From: Aptenodytes patagonicus
Lineage: Eukaryota; Chordata; Aves; Sphenisciformes; Spheniscidae
Direction of reading: 5' to 3'
Assembly (NCBI RefSeq): GCF_965638725.1
Contig: NC_134956.1
Span: 20,643,047-20,707,046 of the forward strand
DNA: 64,000 nt
Under the pieces are notes generated by a model. It worked only from the letters and a program-made list of their open reading frames with translations. It did no database searches and was not told the origin of the DNA. The translations under genes and the position numbers were made by a program. Of the stretch, positions 1 through 13,600 are shown one piece after another (positions within the stretch are counted from its first letter, which is position 1; each line of letters opens with the position of its first letter).

Positions 1-3000
1 CCAAAGAAGTGAATGAAAAGCAAACCTAATGCAGCATGATTACTCAAGGCAGTAAGCAAATGTAGTTCTGCGTGCTGAACTAGCTGCCAGCAGTAGTAAT
101 GCCAGCTTGTAAAGCCTGCTAAGAAGGAATTACAATAATTGGGGATTGTAGTCATGAGCTACTATAGCAAGTCATCACAGAACCATAAGGGTGAAGCCTA
201 TGTAACCAGATAAAACACAGCTTTCTTACTGCGTTCATGGAAAAGGTGTAATCACAAGCAGCACCTAGATTTTTTTGGTTTACATCTTGTACCTGTATGG
301 CTCTTAAGCCAAAACAGCAAAGGAAAGAATAGCCTTCAAATTAAAAAAAATCTCCAAAATCCAGGTTGTTTTGTTTTGCAGGGAGGTGGGGGGCAGGGAG
401 TTAAGTGGCTTCCGTGTATCCACAATGACAATACCATTAAAGAAGGATAGTGAAAAACATAATCCTCTAACTACAAGATAGATCAAAAGAAAGGATTTTG
501 CGATGGTGGCAATGGGGTTGTTACACTATCTGATAAATAACATAACTGGCTACACCAGAACATATGCTAAAAGCATATGCTAATAGCAAGGCCGCTTTCA
601 AAGCAGCAACGTGAAAGCAATTTGGCTTTTCTCTGCACCACCTACTTTTAATACTGGAGTTTTTATCAAACCTGAAATTACCGCAGCCTTCACTAAGCTA
701 AGGTTAACATGGGCAGCAATTAAGGTAAAGTAAAACCTAAACTACAGCCAAAGCAGAGTACAGTTGACCATGACACTGTAATGCACATAAAATACAATAC
801 TATGAGGTGTATGCTTCCCGAGGTCTTAACTGTATGAAGTGCTTTAAACATGCTGTATGAATCAGTTTAAACCCACAGAGCCAAGAAGCAGGATTTTCAT
901 CCAGAATATATTACTGCTTATGCCTTTGTTCTTCTGAATCATGGCTGCTGAATCCAAGAGGTTAACAGCTGAAAATTAGCATATTCCTCTAACATTTGAG
1001 AGTGCTTTAAAGCACTGACTAGTTTTTATCTGTTAATATATTCCCTCCTCCCCCATTACAGATTAAAAATTTAGTAAACTAACATGTTAGTAGTACACCA
1101 CTTGAAAACGTTTTAGGATAGTTTTGTTCCTGAATCCTCCTGTCTGAACTTAATACTTTCATAGTAGAGGTCACAGTCAACAAGAGTTACTCTATTCATC
1201 CCTCATTTAGCAGTACAGTCCTGAGTTTCATATGTTACAGTTGAGTCTTTCCCAGGAACATGGCAATGCCACAAAGAGAGAACAGGACTTTGTGAATATC
1301 AACCCTGCAAGCAGCAAAAAAGCAAAGACCAAAAGATTTTTAAAAGCCTGGTTTTCCTCTATTCAAGTATTTTAAGCTTTACAAAACCCTAAACCACTGA
1401 AGAAAACAAAAACGCCAAGAAGAAACAGCTGCAAAAATGGCACAATCAAAATAGTTTCTACATACTTTGAAACACTTTTCAAAGTTTTCCAGATCTTAGC
1501 AAATAATAACTGGGTCAAATTTCCTCAATTTGCAGAGAGACAATCAGTTTCACATATAATTTTAACATACAATTGGAATATACATTAAAATTCTATTTAC
1601 AGTCATCTAAAGATCATAATATTTGACTACACAAGCTTAAAGATGTTATGCATTACAAAATATTTTCCCAAATCTAGCAAAAGCTTAAGGTAATTCTTTC
1701 AGGAAGGCTGTCATACATGATCTGTACTCAAATGTTTTTTTCCCTACAAGCAAGCACAGCATAGGATATGCGGAGCTGGTACGTGTAACAAGATACAAGG
1801 AAAATAAATAAGATGCTTTATAGAGGAGAGAACTTACTGTAAATTAATAACAGACCTATACAGCTGTGCAATTACTTACATGAACTGAAGAGAGGCTGTT
1901 GAAGATTCAGTGTGGTACAGTGTGTTTAAATGGGCACAACAGCAGTCAAACTATCAGTGCTACTCTGATTATCAAATGTGTGTTTTGAAAAAATGCTAGT
2001 AAGCTGCCTTATACATTCAAACCCGTTCTTTTTTGCAAATATAAAGAGATGCTCACTTGTAAAATAAATATTTAAAGTCAGTTAAAGCCAAGAAAGAGAT
2101 CAGAATGAACGTAAAGAAATCTTCCCTCTACCAAACTTTAACCAATGCAACGGACTGAAACTATGAAGCTGAAGGTTCATTTCCTTACTTCCTTGTATAT
2201 TTTAAGATCTGATGTAACACAGGCAGTAAAAATCCTAAATCACATAGAATTTTTTTTTCTTCCCCTGAAAGACTTGGGCTCCTTAATGCCTTTGCAGCAT
2301 CAGGCCTTAACACTTCAGGCCCACATTATTGATTAAAACAGTAATTCAGAAAACCTAGGGAAAAGAAAAGGGGGGGCTGAACAATCACAGTCAATCTCAT
2401 CACCTCAATGACATGCTGTGAATGTAATTAATCCTACATTTATTTAGAGAACTTCACACCCTACACATAAAGCAGCAACTCCCTGCTGGCTTCAGACTAG
2501 GTAATTATGTTGTAACAAGGACTAGGTTTCCATTATAACAAAAAGATTAAAAGGAAAACAGACCTATGAAGCTAGCCTATCTTTTAGGGTATGTCTCACC
2601 TGCAAATCAGGAGAAGCAAATATAACATGCTTAGGAATATCTGAGTTAGCTTTAATTTAGTTAGTTCCAATAAAGATAGCAGCTTCTACAGAGACTGCAT
2701 AAATGGCACCAGGAATCCTGGTTTTTACTCCAAAGCAAATAGTCCATGCTTGAACTGGCATGTTACACCTACAGTCACCAAAATCAGCACGATTACATTT
2801 GTCTTAGGTTGTGGAGCACATAGACTTATACGCGAAGGTGCGACTACAGAGCACGCATACTTTAAAGCAGCCTATATACCGGTATAACAAATCAAGTTGC
2901 AGATATAGTTCCACAGGACACAGCTCATCTCTCTTAACATACAGATCTCCTTTACTGCACGAGTTGAAGCTACTACAAATACACAACACAAATAATGATT

Positions 3001-6000
3001 TTATAATTTTTTGCAATAGAACAGATAATGAATAAAATTTGAGATAGTAAGTTAAAAAGTAGAAAAATAGTGATAATGAAAAGTAGAATACAAATTACAT
3101 GGGATCAAACACCTTACTCTCCTGCATTCCTCATACCCATAAAACTTTGAGAAGTATACAGCTATACAACTGTGCATAAGTAAGTGTACTAACCCCTGGA
3201 AAACTGCCAGGAACACTAACAGCTTCACCTCCAATTCAGGAACACAGAAAATATACATTTACTGATACTAAAGTGGTACATGTTTAAAACTAAACATGTA
3301 TTTAAATGTTACGTAAAAATATTTTAAATCAGCATGGGCTCAATTGTTTTCTTACGTAGGGATGCAGAACAGTAGGCACTTAACTGCCTGCCTGGACAAG
3401 GACTCATAGGAAGTTGCTCAGCCTTCCACCTAGCCACTCATGTTGTGGCCAGCAGGCATCACGCGGCCGAGCTACCAGAAGGCACATATGTACAACAGCG
3501 GACAACAAAAAGCAATGTGAATAGAGACTGGCACAAAGGGGAATACAAAGCACTGGAGAAAGACATCAGGCTACACAAAGGAACCTCAGCACAGCAAGAG
3601 TCAGTGGGTAAACTACTCTGACTTCTATAAAGGACACAACTCCTGTGGGGTCACAGACACATAACTCCTCTCCGGCAGAAGGGAAAAAGTTCTCTTGCAA
3701 CAAACCCACGCCTAGATTCCCCTGGTCTTAGCAGCCCGTATTGCAGCTACAAGACAACCAGTGGTTTCCCCAAAGCTCCTTCTCCTCTCCCTCATCTCCT
3801 TCTGCTCAGAGTAAGGCATGAAAGATAGAGAAAAGCTCAGACTTGTAATACAAATTCAGTTAAAAGTTCACCTTGGAGTGGCTGCCATATGTATCATAGT
3901 GGTTTGTAAAAGCTCTGACCTAAAGAAAAAAAAAAACATGCAAACCAGACAAATTAAATTTAATTTTATTATGGAAATGAAAGTAATAACAGAAGTGACA
4001 GCAGGGTGGATGATAAGCTCACTTAGCAGGGGGATCAAATGAAGTGATGACATGTCATTATGACCTCAGGGGTTAAAGATGCAATTTTCCATCTGGCTGC
4101 ATCTGGCTTTTCAACATAAATGTTGACACCACCTGCCGAGATTTACTACAAGCTGCCTCCATAGGTCTTTGTCTAGCTTTTGTTACCCAGGTTAACATTT
4201 ACTTTTCCTTCTTTTCTGATCAGTTTTGCTGAGCAACGCGCTCCCATTCTTCAAAACCCAGCAAACAGTTAAAAGGATTTTACATGCCACTTTATATAAA
4301 TAGATCAAATTATTAATAGTAACTTCACAAGCAGCTCAAAGACAGATACGAGAAACCTACAAAGCAGGTAAAACTAGCCTTAAGATTGCAACCAGGAAGA
4401 CAAAACTTTAGCTACACTTGCTAATATCTTGCATTGTCTGAGACTTCTAAGAATCTACTTTTCTAACAGGTACCCGAATGAAATAATTTATCTGAAAAAA
4501 ATCTTTAGAATTAAAGAACTAGATTGTACTCACCATATCCAACTGACTATTAGCCACCTGCATGGGTTTTATTCAGCAGTTTAATAGTTTCCAATTCCAG
4601 ATACACTGTGCTTAAAATAAATCTTTTGCCAGCCTAGTGACACATTCACTTATTCATCTAATTTAGCCACAGCCAAACTATGATCTCAAACCAAATTTGT
4701 AATCAGCTATTGACACAGTGTTGGCTATAAAGGTTTTGTTTCCACATTGAATATTTAAAAGCTACCACCAGTGGTGTTCCTCTCCTGGAGGCTTAACCTG
4801 GAGTAGGACTGTATGCTTACTACCACTTGATACACCCATTACATTTTTGCCTGCGCCAAACTTTTTTTCTAAACCTACAGCTGCCAGACTTTTCTCTGCC
4901 AGTACAGGTGAGCTAAAAAGCTTGCTTCCAGCTGTTTTTAGAGTGCCCAGATTCTTCACTAAAAAGAACCTACAGTATAACTGTTTAAACAAAGAGGTCC
5001 CAACCTCCACTAGGACTTGGTTACATACCAAGGAAAGAGAGGAAGAAAAGAAAAACCCTCCACAGATTTTGAGAGCACCCTGGGACTACAGCTATGAAAA
5101 GACATGAGAAAAATGGAGACAAAGAAAGTTAATGAAGCTTGCACGGAGCAAAGAATAGCTAAGAAACAAAACAGAGAAAGTATCCAGAGTGATCGGACAC
5201 ACAAATAACCTCATTGAAAGACCACCACAAAAATACCTATAAGTACCTTCCCCTCAAAATTCTTCCACCACAAAGGCAATTACCAGAGGGATGTCATAAC
5301 CTTCTTCCCCTGGAATGGAAGATGTACCACCCCCATCTCCAGATGCCTTACTCACCTTGGAGAGCTGGGAACCCTTGTTCTTAAGGGTTCTATAAAGAGA
5401 ACCCCTTTTTCTATGTTTTTTTTTCTATGTCTGTTAAGGTATTTTCTGAATGACAAGTGAACTTTGTTGTTCCCTTCAACATAAGGGAAAAAGAAAGTGT
5501 TCCTGTTTACTTCGCACATGCTTAACTTCAAGCACATGCTTCACTGCTAAACTGAACAGGAATGACTTAAGCATACGCTTAAATGCTTTCCTGATTCAGA
5601 CCCTAAAAATAGGAATGGTTTCTGCAGTTCCTCTTTCTCTTGTTCTCCTAATGACAGACAACTATTGTGCCATGTCATTATGACAATAAGATAGCTTAAT
5701 TGCCCTCTTTCCAGAAGCTGTCAGTTCTGCTTAACTGGTACATAATGTATGCGTCTGGGAGCAAATGTGTTAATGTATCAGTCACTTATGTCTACCATAC
5801 ATTTTCTTCTGCTGTATTTAAAGAAAGCCTTGGTTTTTATGACTGACTTGCTAGACATTATATTCATTGATATGGGCAGCAGTGTTATTACTGTCATGAC
5901 TCATTTCTTTGTGAAAGATGCACGAAATAACTTTCTCCTTCATTTACCACACTTTTTCAACTCAACTTCAACCTGGAATTTCCCCATACTTGTATTTAAG

Positions 6001-7528
6001 GTTTGGCAAAAAAAGGCCTCCTGAAAAATGACAGTGTAAAATGAACTGGCTGTTCCTGTAACTAATCAGGATTGATGAATCAAAATGTTTGGAAACACCT
6101 GTAGTTGCTTTAGAATATTTTGTGCATTCTTTTCCTGTAGTAACATAGTCATTGAAAGCATACAGAGAAGAACAAGAATCAACAACATCTACAACATGTA
6201 ATAAGCAGCTATGAATGGAAAGCCTTTAATTCTTTAACTCAGAAGTACTGGTAAGGTAACACCTAAATATACAGCCTGTGCAGGCTGGCTCAATTCTCTT
6301 TCATATTGTTCTTTCTGATCATGATTATTACCGAGCTCCCGCCGTATCCCCTCACTGCTTCTTGTGTCTTGTGCACTTAAGAAGTTATTTTTTCTCCCAC
6401 AGTCTCTTGTTAAATTGTGAACTGGAATGCAGAGACTATTTTTAACCATTGTTTTACGAGTCTATATGTTGCTATATTAACAAATATGACAATGGCGGTT
6501 TTTTTGTTTGTGTTAGTAAGGCCTCCCTTTTCAGAGAAGTATTACTTGCAACTCATACACATACTTTTGTAGGCCTTCAGAGAAGGCTGTGAAGACCTTA
6601 AAAGTGAGGGAGAAAAAAAAAGCTGCATGAAAAATAGAATAAATCTGACAAGAACAATATAAAGCTTAGTAAGATTTGAACACGCAGCTTTCTTTGTTCA
6701 TTTAATCCATTTCTCACTGTTTTCCTACCAATACTTTTGTTTTTAAACCATGAAAGCATGCTGATACTTATAACCAGTCTGGTTGCAAAGTTCCCAAGAC
6801 TCTGGAACTAAGTAAAGCCATGCTGACTCCGTTGAAAGAACACAGGTGAGACACAGAAGTGGTGATGTGTAGGGACTTTGCCTGAAGTGGCAGAGTCACT
6901 GTTTCCTATCAAGTGAAGCGGAAGCCAAGGCATATTGCCAGGGAGAGTGAGCTGGCAAGCAACTACAGGGGCAAGAGTACACAGCACACAGAGATTTGTG
7001 ACACTTATTCTGGTGTTAATAATCAATTGGTACAACTGCTACAGTCCATAAATCAACTGTTTCATATAGACGTAAATGGTTTGCATGTGCTCTGACCGGA
7101 ATTGAAAGTTGTCAATTCTACTGGAAGTTACAAATTCAATCCTGAACCAGGAGTTGTTTCCAACCTTTTTCCCAATGTTACATAAGTGCTATATAAACAT
7201 TTTTGTTCCCAAGAAAGATCACAATGGAATGAAAATTCCACAGAAGCTGGTTTTTCCCCTCAAAACCATCATTAATGAAAGTTCACATTTTTATTTAAAA
7301 TGCAATTCCTCCCTCCCTTCTCCAATGATGTCACTACATTAAAAAAAACGCACTGAGTGTCTTTGCTTATGTAGTAAGAATAGCTGGATAGCCAAGGTTA
7401 CTAAATGAAAAAGACTGATCACACTTCCATTTATAGGAGGTAGCATTTCTTTTGATTTTACTGATACTTGTTCATAGATGATGTGGGAAAGGTTTTTAGC
7501 ATACCTCAATAACTACTCAGGAACTTAC
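1..7528 (-). other. SHQ1 intron following coding exon 10 (runs off the left edge)
   Basis: AT-rich sequence with only short open frames, none resembling the expected SHQ1 C-terminal exon (acidic, Ser-rich). It contains a probable ancient interspersed repeat at about 5505-5612 and short homopolymers. An AATAAA on the minus strand lies near 7288-7293, about 240 bases past the exon 10 donor. Confidence 0.7.
5505..5612. repeat. Ancient amniote interspersed repeat relic (gcacatgcttaa type)
   Basis: Contains GCACATGCTTAACTTCAAGC, then AAGCATACGCTTAAATGCTT and a CTGATTCAGACC end. I recognise this arrangement of mirrored 'cacatgcttaa' blocks from old repeats shared by turtles, crocodilians and birds. 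Family name not assigned. Confidence 0.45.
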
Positions 7529-7649
7529 TTGGTTTTTTGAATCCAGACGCAATAGTCCGTAATGAAGAGATCATTAAGTATGTAGGCAGGGTCATTCTCC
7601 ATAAAAATCTTGTGAATGTCCAGCAGACACTTTAAAACTGCAGCTTTTC
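7529..7649 (-). CDS. SHQ1: SHQ1 coding exon 10 (last one visible)
   Basis: This 121-base exon completes Gly352 and covers residues 353-391: [20 protein letters not shown], then [19 protein letters not shown], plus two bases. The acceptor is CTATTTCCAG and the donor GTAAGT. Reading through the donor gives AAG TAA, an immediate stop, so a retained intron would end the protein after Lys392. In the family the next exon encodes the acidic Ser-rich C-terminal tail; no such exon was recognised in 1-7528. Confidence 0.95.
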
Positions 7650-10600
7650 CTGGAAATAGATTTTTATTTTTGTAATTCACTAGAAATCGTAACAGATAAT
7701 CTTTACCATCTTCTCACCTTTGAGGCTTTAATAACCATGCTATCTACAACCATCTTGTAACTTTGATTCACAGTCTCAGAACGCCAGTAATATGACTATG
7801 CCTCTCATATCTATGAGATCCACATCTATGTGGATGTGGAGCCTCTGAATTCAGTAGGAATCTCTCCGTACGACTAAAGCCTCAAAGCATAGTCATGCGT
7901 GTAATTCTCTACAGCTGAAGAAGCCCCCTCCCCCAGTTTTTCCACTTCTCTCTGAGCTCTGCTGGCCCAAACTTTAGCACAGTCATACAGTGAACCATAT
8001 GGGGGGGAGAAAAGAAAAAAAAAAAAAAAAAAAAAGAAAAAGGGAAGCTGAAAAGTAACTCTCAAATAACAAAAAGTTATGCTCCATCATGCAGGTGAAG
8101 AAAGAGAAAACCTATTTCCCTGTATGCCTACACAAATACCTGTGCTGGAAAATAATAAGGTTGGGAACACACAGCCCACAGCAGGGTCAAGCACGCAGGA
8201 GCCCCAGCAATTGTGTAAGCCAATGTAAGCGATACCATCGCCTAACATCTAACCATTGCCTTAAATTAAGCAGAACTTTTCCTACTTCAGTTAGTTACAG
8301 AATAATTTGGCAAATTGAGCCCCCAGAAAGAAAAACTCACTTCAGGCTCAAGAAAGTGCCATTTGACACACAGCTGATAAATGCAGTAAAAGATTAAAAA
8401 CTTGAATGTTTTCTCATCCACCACCAGAAATCTTTCTGTAGTCAGTTTAATTTTCTTCATATGCAACCATTGTTTATGAAGAAGAGAACTGATTAATGTA
8501 ACCTCCAATTAGCTGGAATCTCCTCCCTTAGTTTTCTGATTAAAGTTGCTAAAGAGTTAAGTGCTGGAACATTAAAAAAAAAAAAAAAAAATTTTTTCAC
8601 TGTTTAATGGGCAGGGGGGGGGAACCCAAAACATTCAAATGAAAACAGCCACTACTGCAAATGGAATCTAATAACCCTCTCCCAAGAGGCTGGCTCCTCC
8701 TAGGCTATGAAACCTGAACATGGATGAAATTACATTTTACAGATTAAAAAAAAAAAAAGAAAAAAAAAGAAAAAAAAGATCAGAACTCCCCCTGCTGTTC
8801 GAGCACAAAATTTGTTTGTTTGTTTTTAAGTAATTCTGTGCTGAAAAAAATATAGACAGAGAATGAAAGTTAAAGGATGTGGAAGATGGCAATAAGGAGA
8901 AAGAACCTGGAGAGTAAAAAGCCATGGCAAACAGAACTGAAAAAACCCACTGGTTTAGAAGAGAGCAGCTGAAGAAAAGTCAGGAAAGAATGCAAAAGAA
9001 AACATAAAATCCCAAATATAACTGATGAACTTTTAGATTGTATCACCATCAATGCTTGTCAAGCCAAGCTTGTCAAACTTCACTATTTTGACTAAAAAGA
9101 AGTGTGCTCTTTTAAAAAGAAATGATATGTGGAATTAAAATTTTGCTAATTTTTTAGGTTCTAGCTGTCAAGCTGCCAGCCTGAACCATTTACAACATCC
9201 ACTACTGTTACTCATCTGCCAAGTAACAATGTAAATTAGTGACTATGACACTAATTCTCAATAAAAAGTAGTCTTTCTTCATAAATTAAAGTTTAAGATT
9301 ATAGTAGCTTAATGGGCCTCTGATCAGAAAGGTTGAAAATCTAGCCAGACTTAATAAAATAGGGAACCCTACATACAGGCAAACACACAGAGCACGGCAA
9401 ACTACCAAGCTTCTGCTTTCAGAATATGCATCTTATACATGCACCCTATAAAGAAGAAGTCCTTATACAAAACCGCATCTAACTCCTCACCACAGGAATA
9501 AAAAATAAGAGCTGAAGAGCAAACACTATTTAAGCCTTAACGTAGGATATTCCATAACATGCAGATGATTCTTGGCCTATTTCTGTGAAATTCCACACCG
9601 TAGGTTCTGTCTTTGACTATCTACTTCAGTCTTCAGTAGACATCTGGTCTTAACTTTCAGGCTGTGCTTATGTATTCAGCAGTATTATTACTTACACTGG
9701 CTTAAGTACTCTTTGCTGCACTCCTCTGCCTCCCTCTTTTCCACAGCTCTTTGTGATGTGCCAGTACAAGTATTCATGAAACCATACAGCAAACTGGATC
9801 AGAGAACTGATGAAGCCAAAAGGTGGACAGGCCAGGGGCTTTTTGGCAGTTATGTCAGTCCAACTCACTGAAAGGTTGTCTATCAAAGCAAACCTAAAAT
9901 GTGCTAGTTTTAAAAGTCTTACTACTTTTGCAGGCCTAGGATTGTCATTTTTTATAATTCACTGTATACTGGAGTTAAGAAAGCCATAGAATAGAAGATG
10001 AAGACATGCCAAGGATTACCAATTTCATTTTCTTCACATAGCTTAAAGAGGCAAGCACTTTTAAGTTCAAGGGTGGAGAAGAAAAATCATCTATTTAGAA
10101 AAACAGCAATAAATGTTTAAGAGCAGGCACAAGATAATAATCTCAGGAAAATATTAATTATTTATTTTTAAGTCAGTTTTTGCATATCTTCCGTGCAAAG
10201 TTACAGCTTTGCATTATACTGATCAATAAATACACTGCTTTTTATGTACAGATACTATTTCTTGATTATTCGGAAAAACTAGTTATACTTAAAAGTACAA
10301 ATAAAACGATTCCAACTTCTATAATAGAATCAAAACTATTAGATCTTCTAAGTTATTAAAATTTAAGATGTAGAACTTAGAAGTGTATGACTTAAGACAG
10401 ACTCTAATACCGTCTATTTTTTGGCGTGAAGATCTGTGTTAGAGGTAAAGGAGGATAACAACCAACTTGAAATTGGGATATATTGCAAGATGGGGTATCA
10501 AATCTAAGTACTAACCCGTGGTTTTTCTGAGACAAAGGTGCTTTTCTTTCACTGCCATTAAAAATCATGACACTGCTGATGGGGAGAGGATGAGTTGCAA

Positions 10601-13600
10601 CTGCAGAGGAAAAGCAGCAGAGTGGCTGAGTAGACAAGGCAAAAATCATAGAAGTCACAGCATATGTCTGCAGATCACTGGATTCTTCTGGAGCTCATTG
10701 CTATGACAGCTGGTAGACGACAGCCCACAACTTTAATTCTACAGTTTCAGAAATCCAGTCCTCTTTCCACAGTTTAGTTCAAAAAAGGATACAATTTGAC
10801 CCCAGCTCTGTATCTGCCATTTGATACAACCACCTACTGATTTTACACCAACTTGAAATTCTACCAGCTTTCACACTGAATATTTGGAAGCAAAGGAAAT
10901 TAGTAGTCCTATCATTCTATTTTACATTAAGTTATTTTTCCTGCAGACTTCTATATGTTTTTCCACATTTTCAAGAAGGAGGAGCATTCATCTAAAAAGA
11001 TAAACTGAACTTCACTGTCTCATTAAAAAGTGAGAACAGCAGCATTCTTAAAAACAAGAAAAGAACTCTTACAGACTTTTAAATGAAAACATCCTGGTAA
11101 TAACTTACCCAGCTAGGCGACAGTACTATCTGTTTTTAATGGACAATTATATCATCCTAAATCTATTAGTGTTAACTGCTGTAGGGAAAGAAGCAAAGCA
11201 TATTTTGTCGTAAAAAAGGGCACAGTTGAGTTTTCTCTTTATTATTAGCTCATAGACAGTAACTTCCAAATCAGTATTACACAATGGTAACACAGCGTCA
11301 GTAAATACTGACAGAACCAGCCCACACTACTTACTTATTACAGGTCTACTGAAAAGAAAAAGGGCTCCATATATTTACATAAAAACCACACCTGATTAAT
11401 TTTTGTTAGTCAACTGTCAAATGCAGTATATACCTTTTGTTGGAAATAGCATAGTAGCTGGATGTACCACTGCATTTCATTCCCTTTTTTAATCCTATCC
11501 AAAGAACAGATAAATACAGTAGATATCCTAGATAACTACGCTGATTTTTGAACAGTTTTGCTGAAATATTTTAAGTATTAGGTCACTAAAATAGCATATG
11601 AAAAAATCTGCTGAGGACCTCAGCATTAATCAGCTTAATGCATTCATCTTACAATCAACACTTTGGCAGGTAGTCTTAATTGAAAAGTGTTTCAACCACA
11701 TGCAAGGATCCTTAATAGCTTAAAAAAATGCAGTATCCTGTATCTTGGAAGTGATCCACCAACATAGCACTAATATTTCTAAAGTCAAGTCACATAATTT
11801 GAGGCATAACAATTCAGTCCCATCAGAATTCTTTACTATTTTTAAATAAAATAGTTTACTGTGATGATTATTATTATTATTATTATTATTGAAACATCAA
11901 ACTATGTCCCAACTTCTGTTACTGGCATCCTGAAAGAAACCTCAAGTCAGGATGAGGTCAACTCAAACCAATTCTTCCTTTAATTTAAACACCAGTCCTC
12001 TTGCATCTACATGAAAAGGAATAGTTTTGTGGTTCTATTTAACTGAATTCATTATCTGTTACTTGACAGTCATTTTTACCTATGTTCATCACATATATAT
12101 TGCAATACAGTGCCAAACTGGTGAGGCATCATTTCCAGTAAACAAAGAGGGTAAGAGAGTACTTAATGCTATCTATAACTACCATGCTTTGCACGTTGCA
12201 TAGTTTGCTAAGTATTTTGTAAAAACGGAAATTCCTCAAAAGCATGGCTCCCACTTCCACTGAAGTTTGAAGGAGGAAACATTTTGACCCAACGGATGTG
12301 CCTTGGCAGTAGAAGTGTTATCTACAAATCCATTTCTTTTAAGAATAGACACACACTTCCCTCCGCTCCCTTCTGATTATAGACAGGTAATACATCCATT
12401 TTCTATCTTTCCCAATTCTTTGGTAGTTGGCTATTTAAAAAACTTAGCGCTTTTCACACTATACACGCACCATAATAGTAAATACTAATCTGATACACAA
12501 ACCCCAGAACTTTCAAAAGTTAACATTAACCGCCATTACTTTTACCACTACACTGCTAACTTGCTAATGCCCCTCCCAATAGATTTATGTCCACATGAAG
12601 GAAGTAATGTATTTGTGTCTGCTTCCCAGGCAGCACCTGGAGATTATCATGTCTCATACTCAAGACAGCGTCCTCCTCTCTACTGTTAACAACTCCAGTT
12701 GAAACGACCATGCATTCTCTTTTCTTGAGGCTTGCACGTGCCTTTTCAGCGTCTTGAAGATCCACGGCCAGCTCTGCGGAGGCAGCCGGTCGCCCCATCC
12801 TGCACCGTTTCCCAGGCAACCAGCACAGCACAGACATGCACAGAATGAAGCCAGGCCTGCTGCATTTCTTAACTTCTTCCACTGCTTCTAAACCATTCTA
12901 ACCATCAACTAAATAAAGCTGAATTTCTTTTAAAGCTTATGGCAGTAATTTTTATGCAAATCACCGAGGTCAGAAAAAACAAGGTTAGCCTATCTCCCAT
13001 CTCCCATCCCAGTAGAGAATGAGTTAGCGTACCCAAACTACTCCTCCAGAGAAGATGGGGACTTTGCTGTTGGAGCAAGACCATCATGGGCTCCCTGTGT
13101 TGACCCATGATGATAAACACTACTAGGGCCACAGTGTTTTGCAAGTAGAGGGTAAGGAGGCAATAGCAGCCACATGTCCAACGTAGGAGGATGGAGCAGG
13201 AAACCTGACACACAGTTATTGTAGGTGCCACCTCCCTTACCAAACCACTGAAAATATTTTGTTGGATCATTGAATGTTCACTCCAATACCATTTTCCATC
13301 ATAACATTAAAAGAAAAGCGAACAGCTCACCTCTCATGTACTATCCTCTTAAGACAAAAATCTAAAAGGCTGGCAGCACTATATCATTTCAGTTTTGTTA
13401 TCAGGGTTTTATTTTTTCACACTTATGAACAGCAGCATAAGCCAGTGGAGATAAGTGAAGAGGGACAGCATATATCTTTCTCTTAAAACTTCACTACCCG
13501 ACTGTTATAATGTAAATGGTATTTTAAATTATCAATAGTTTCTGGCAGTAGTAGAGATTAATATTGCCATTTGTGGAGTTTTTTAATCCTACAACTCACA

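Noticed and set aside
3740..3830. Minus-strand Glu/Arg-rich stretch as a candidate SHQ1 tail exon
   Set aside because: The translation is short and basic and does not resemble the acidic Ser-rich SHQ1 C-terminus.
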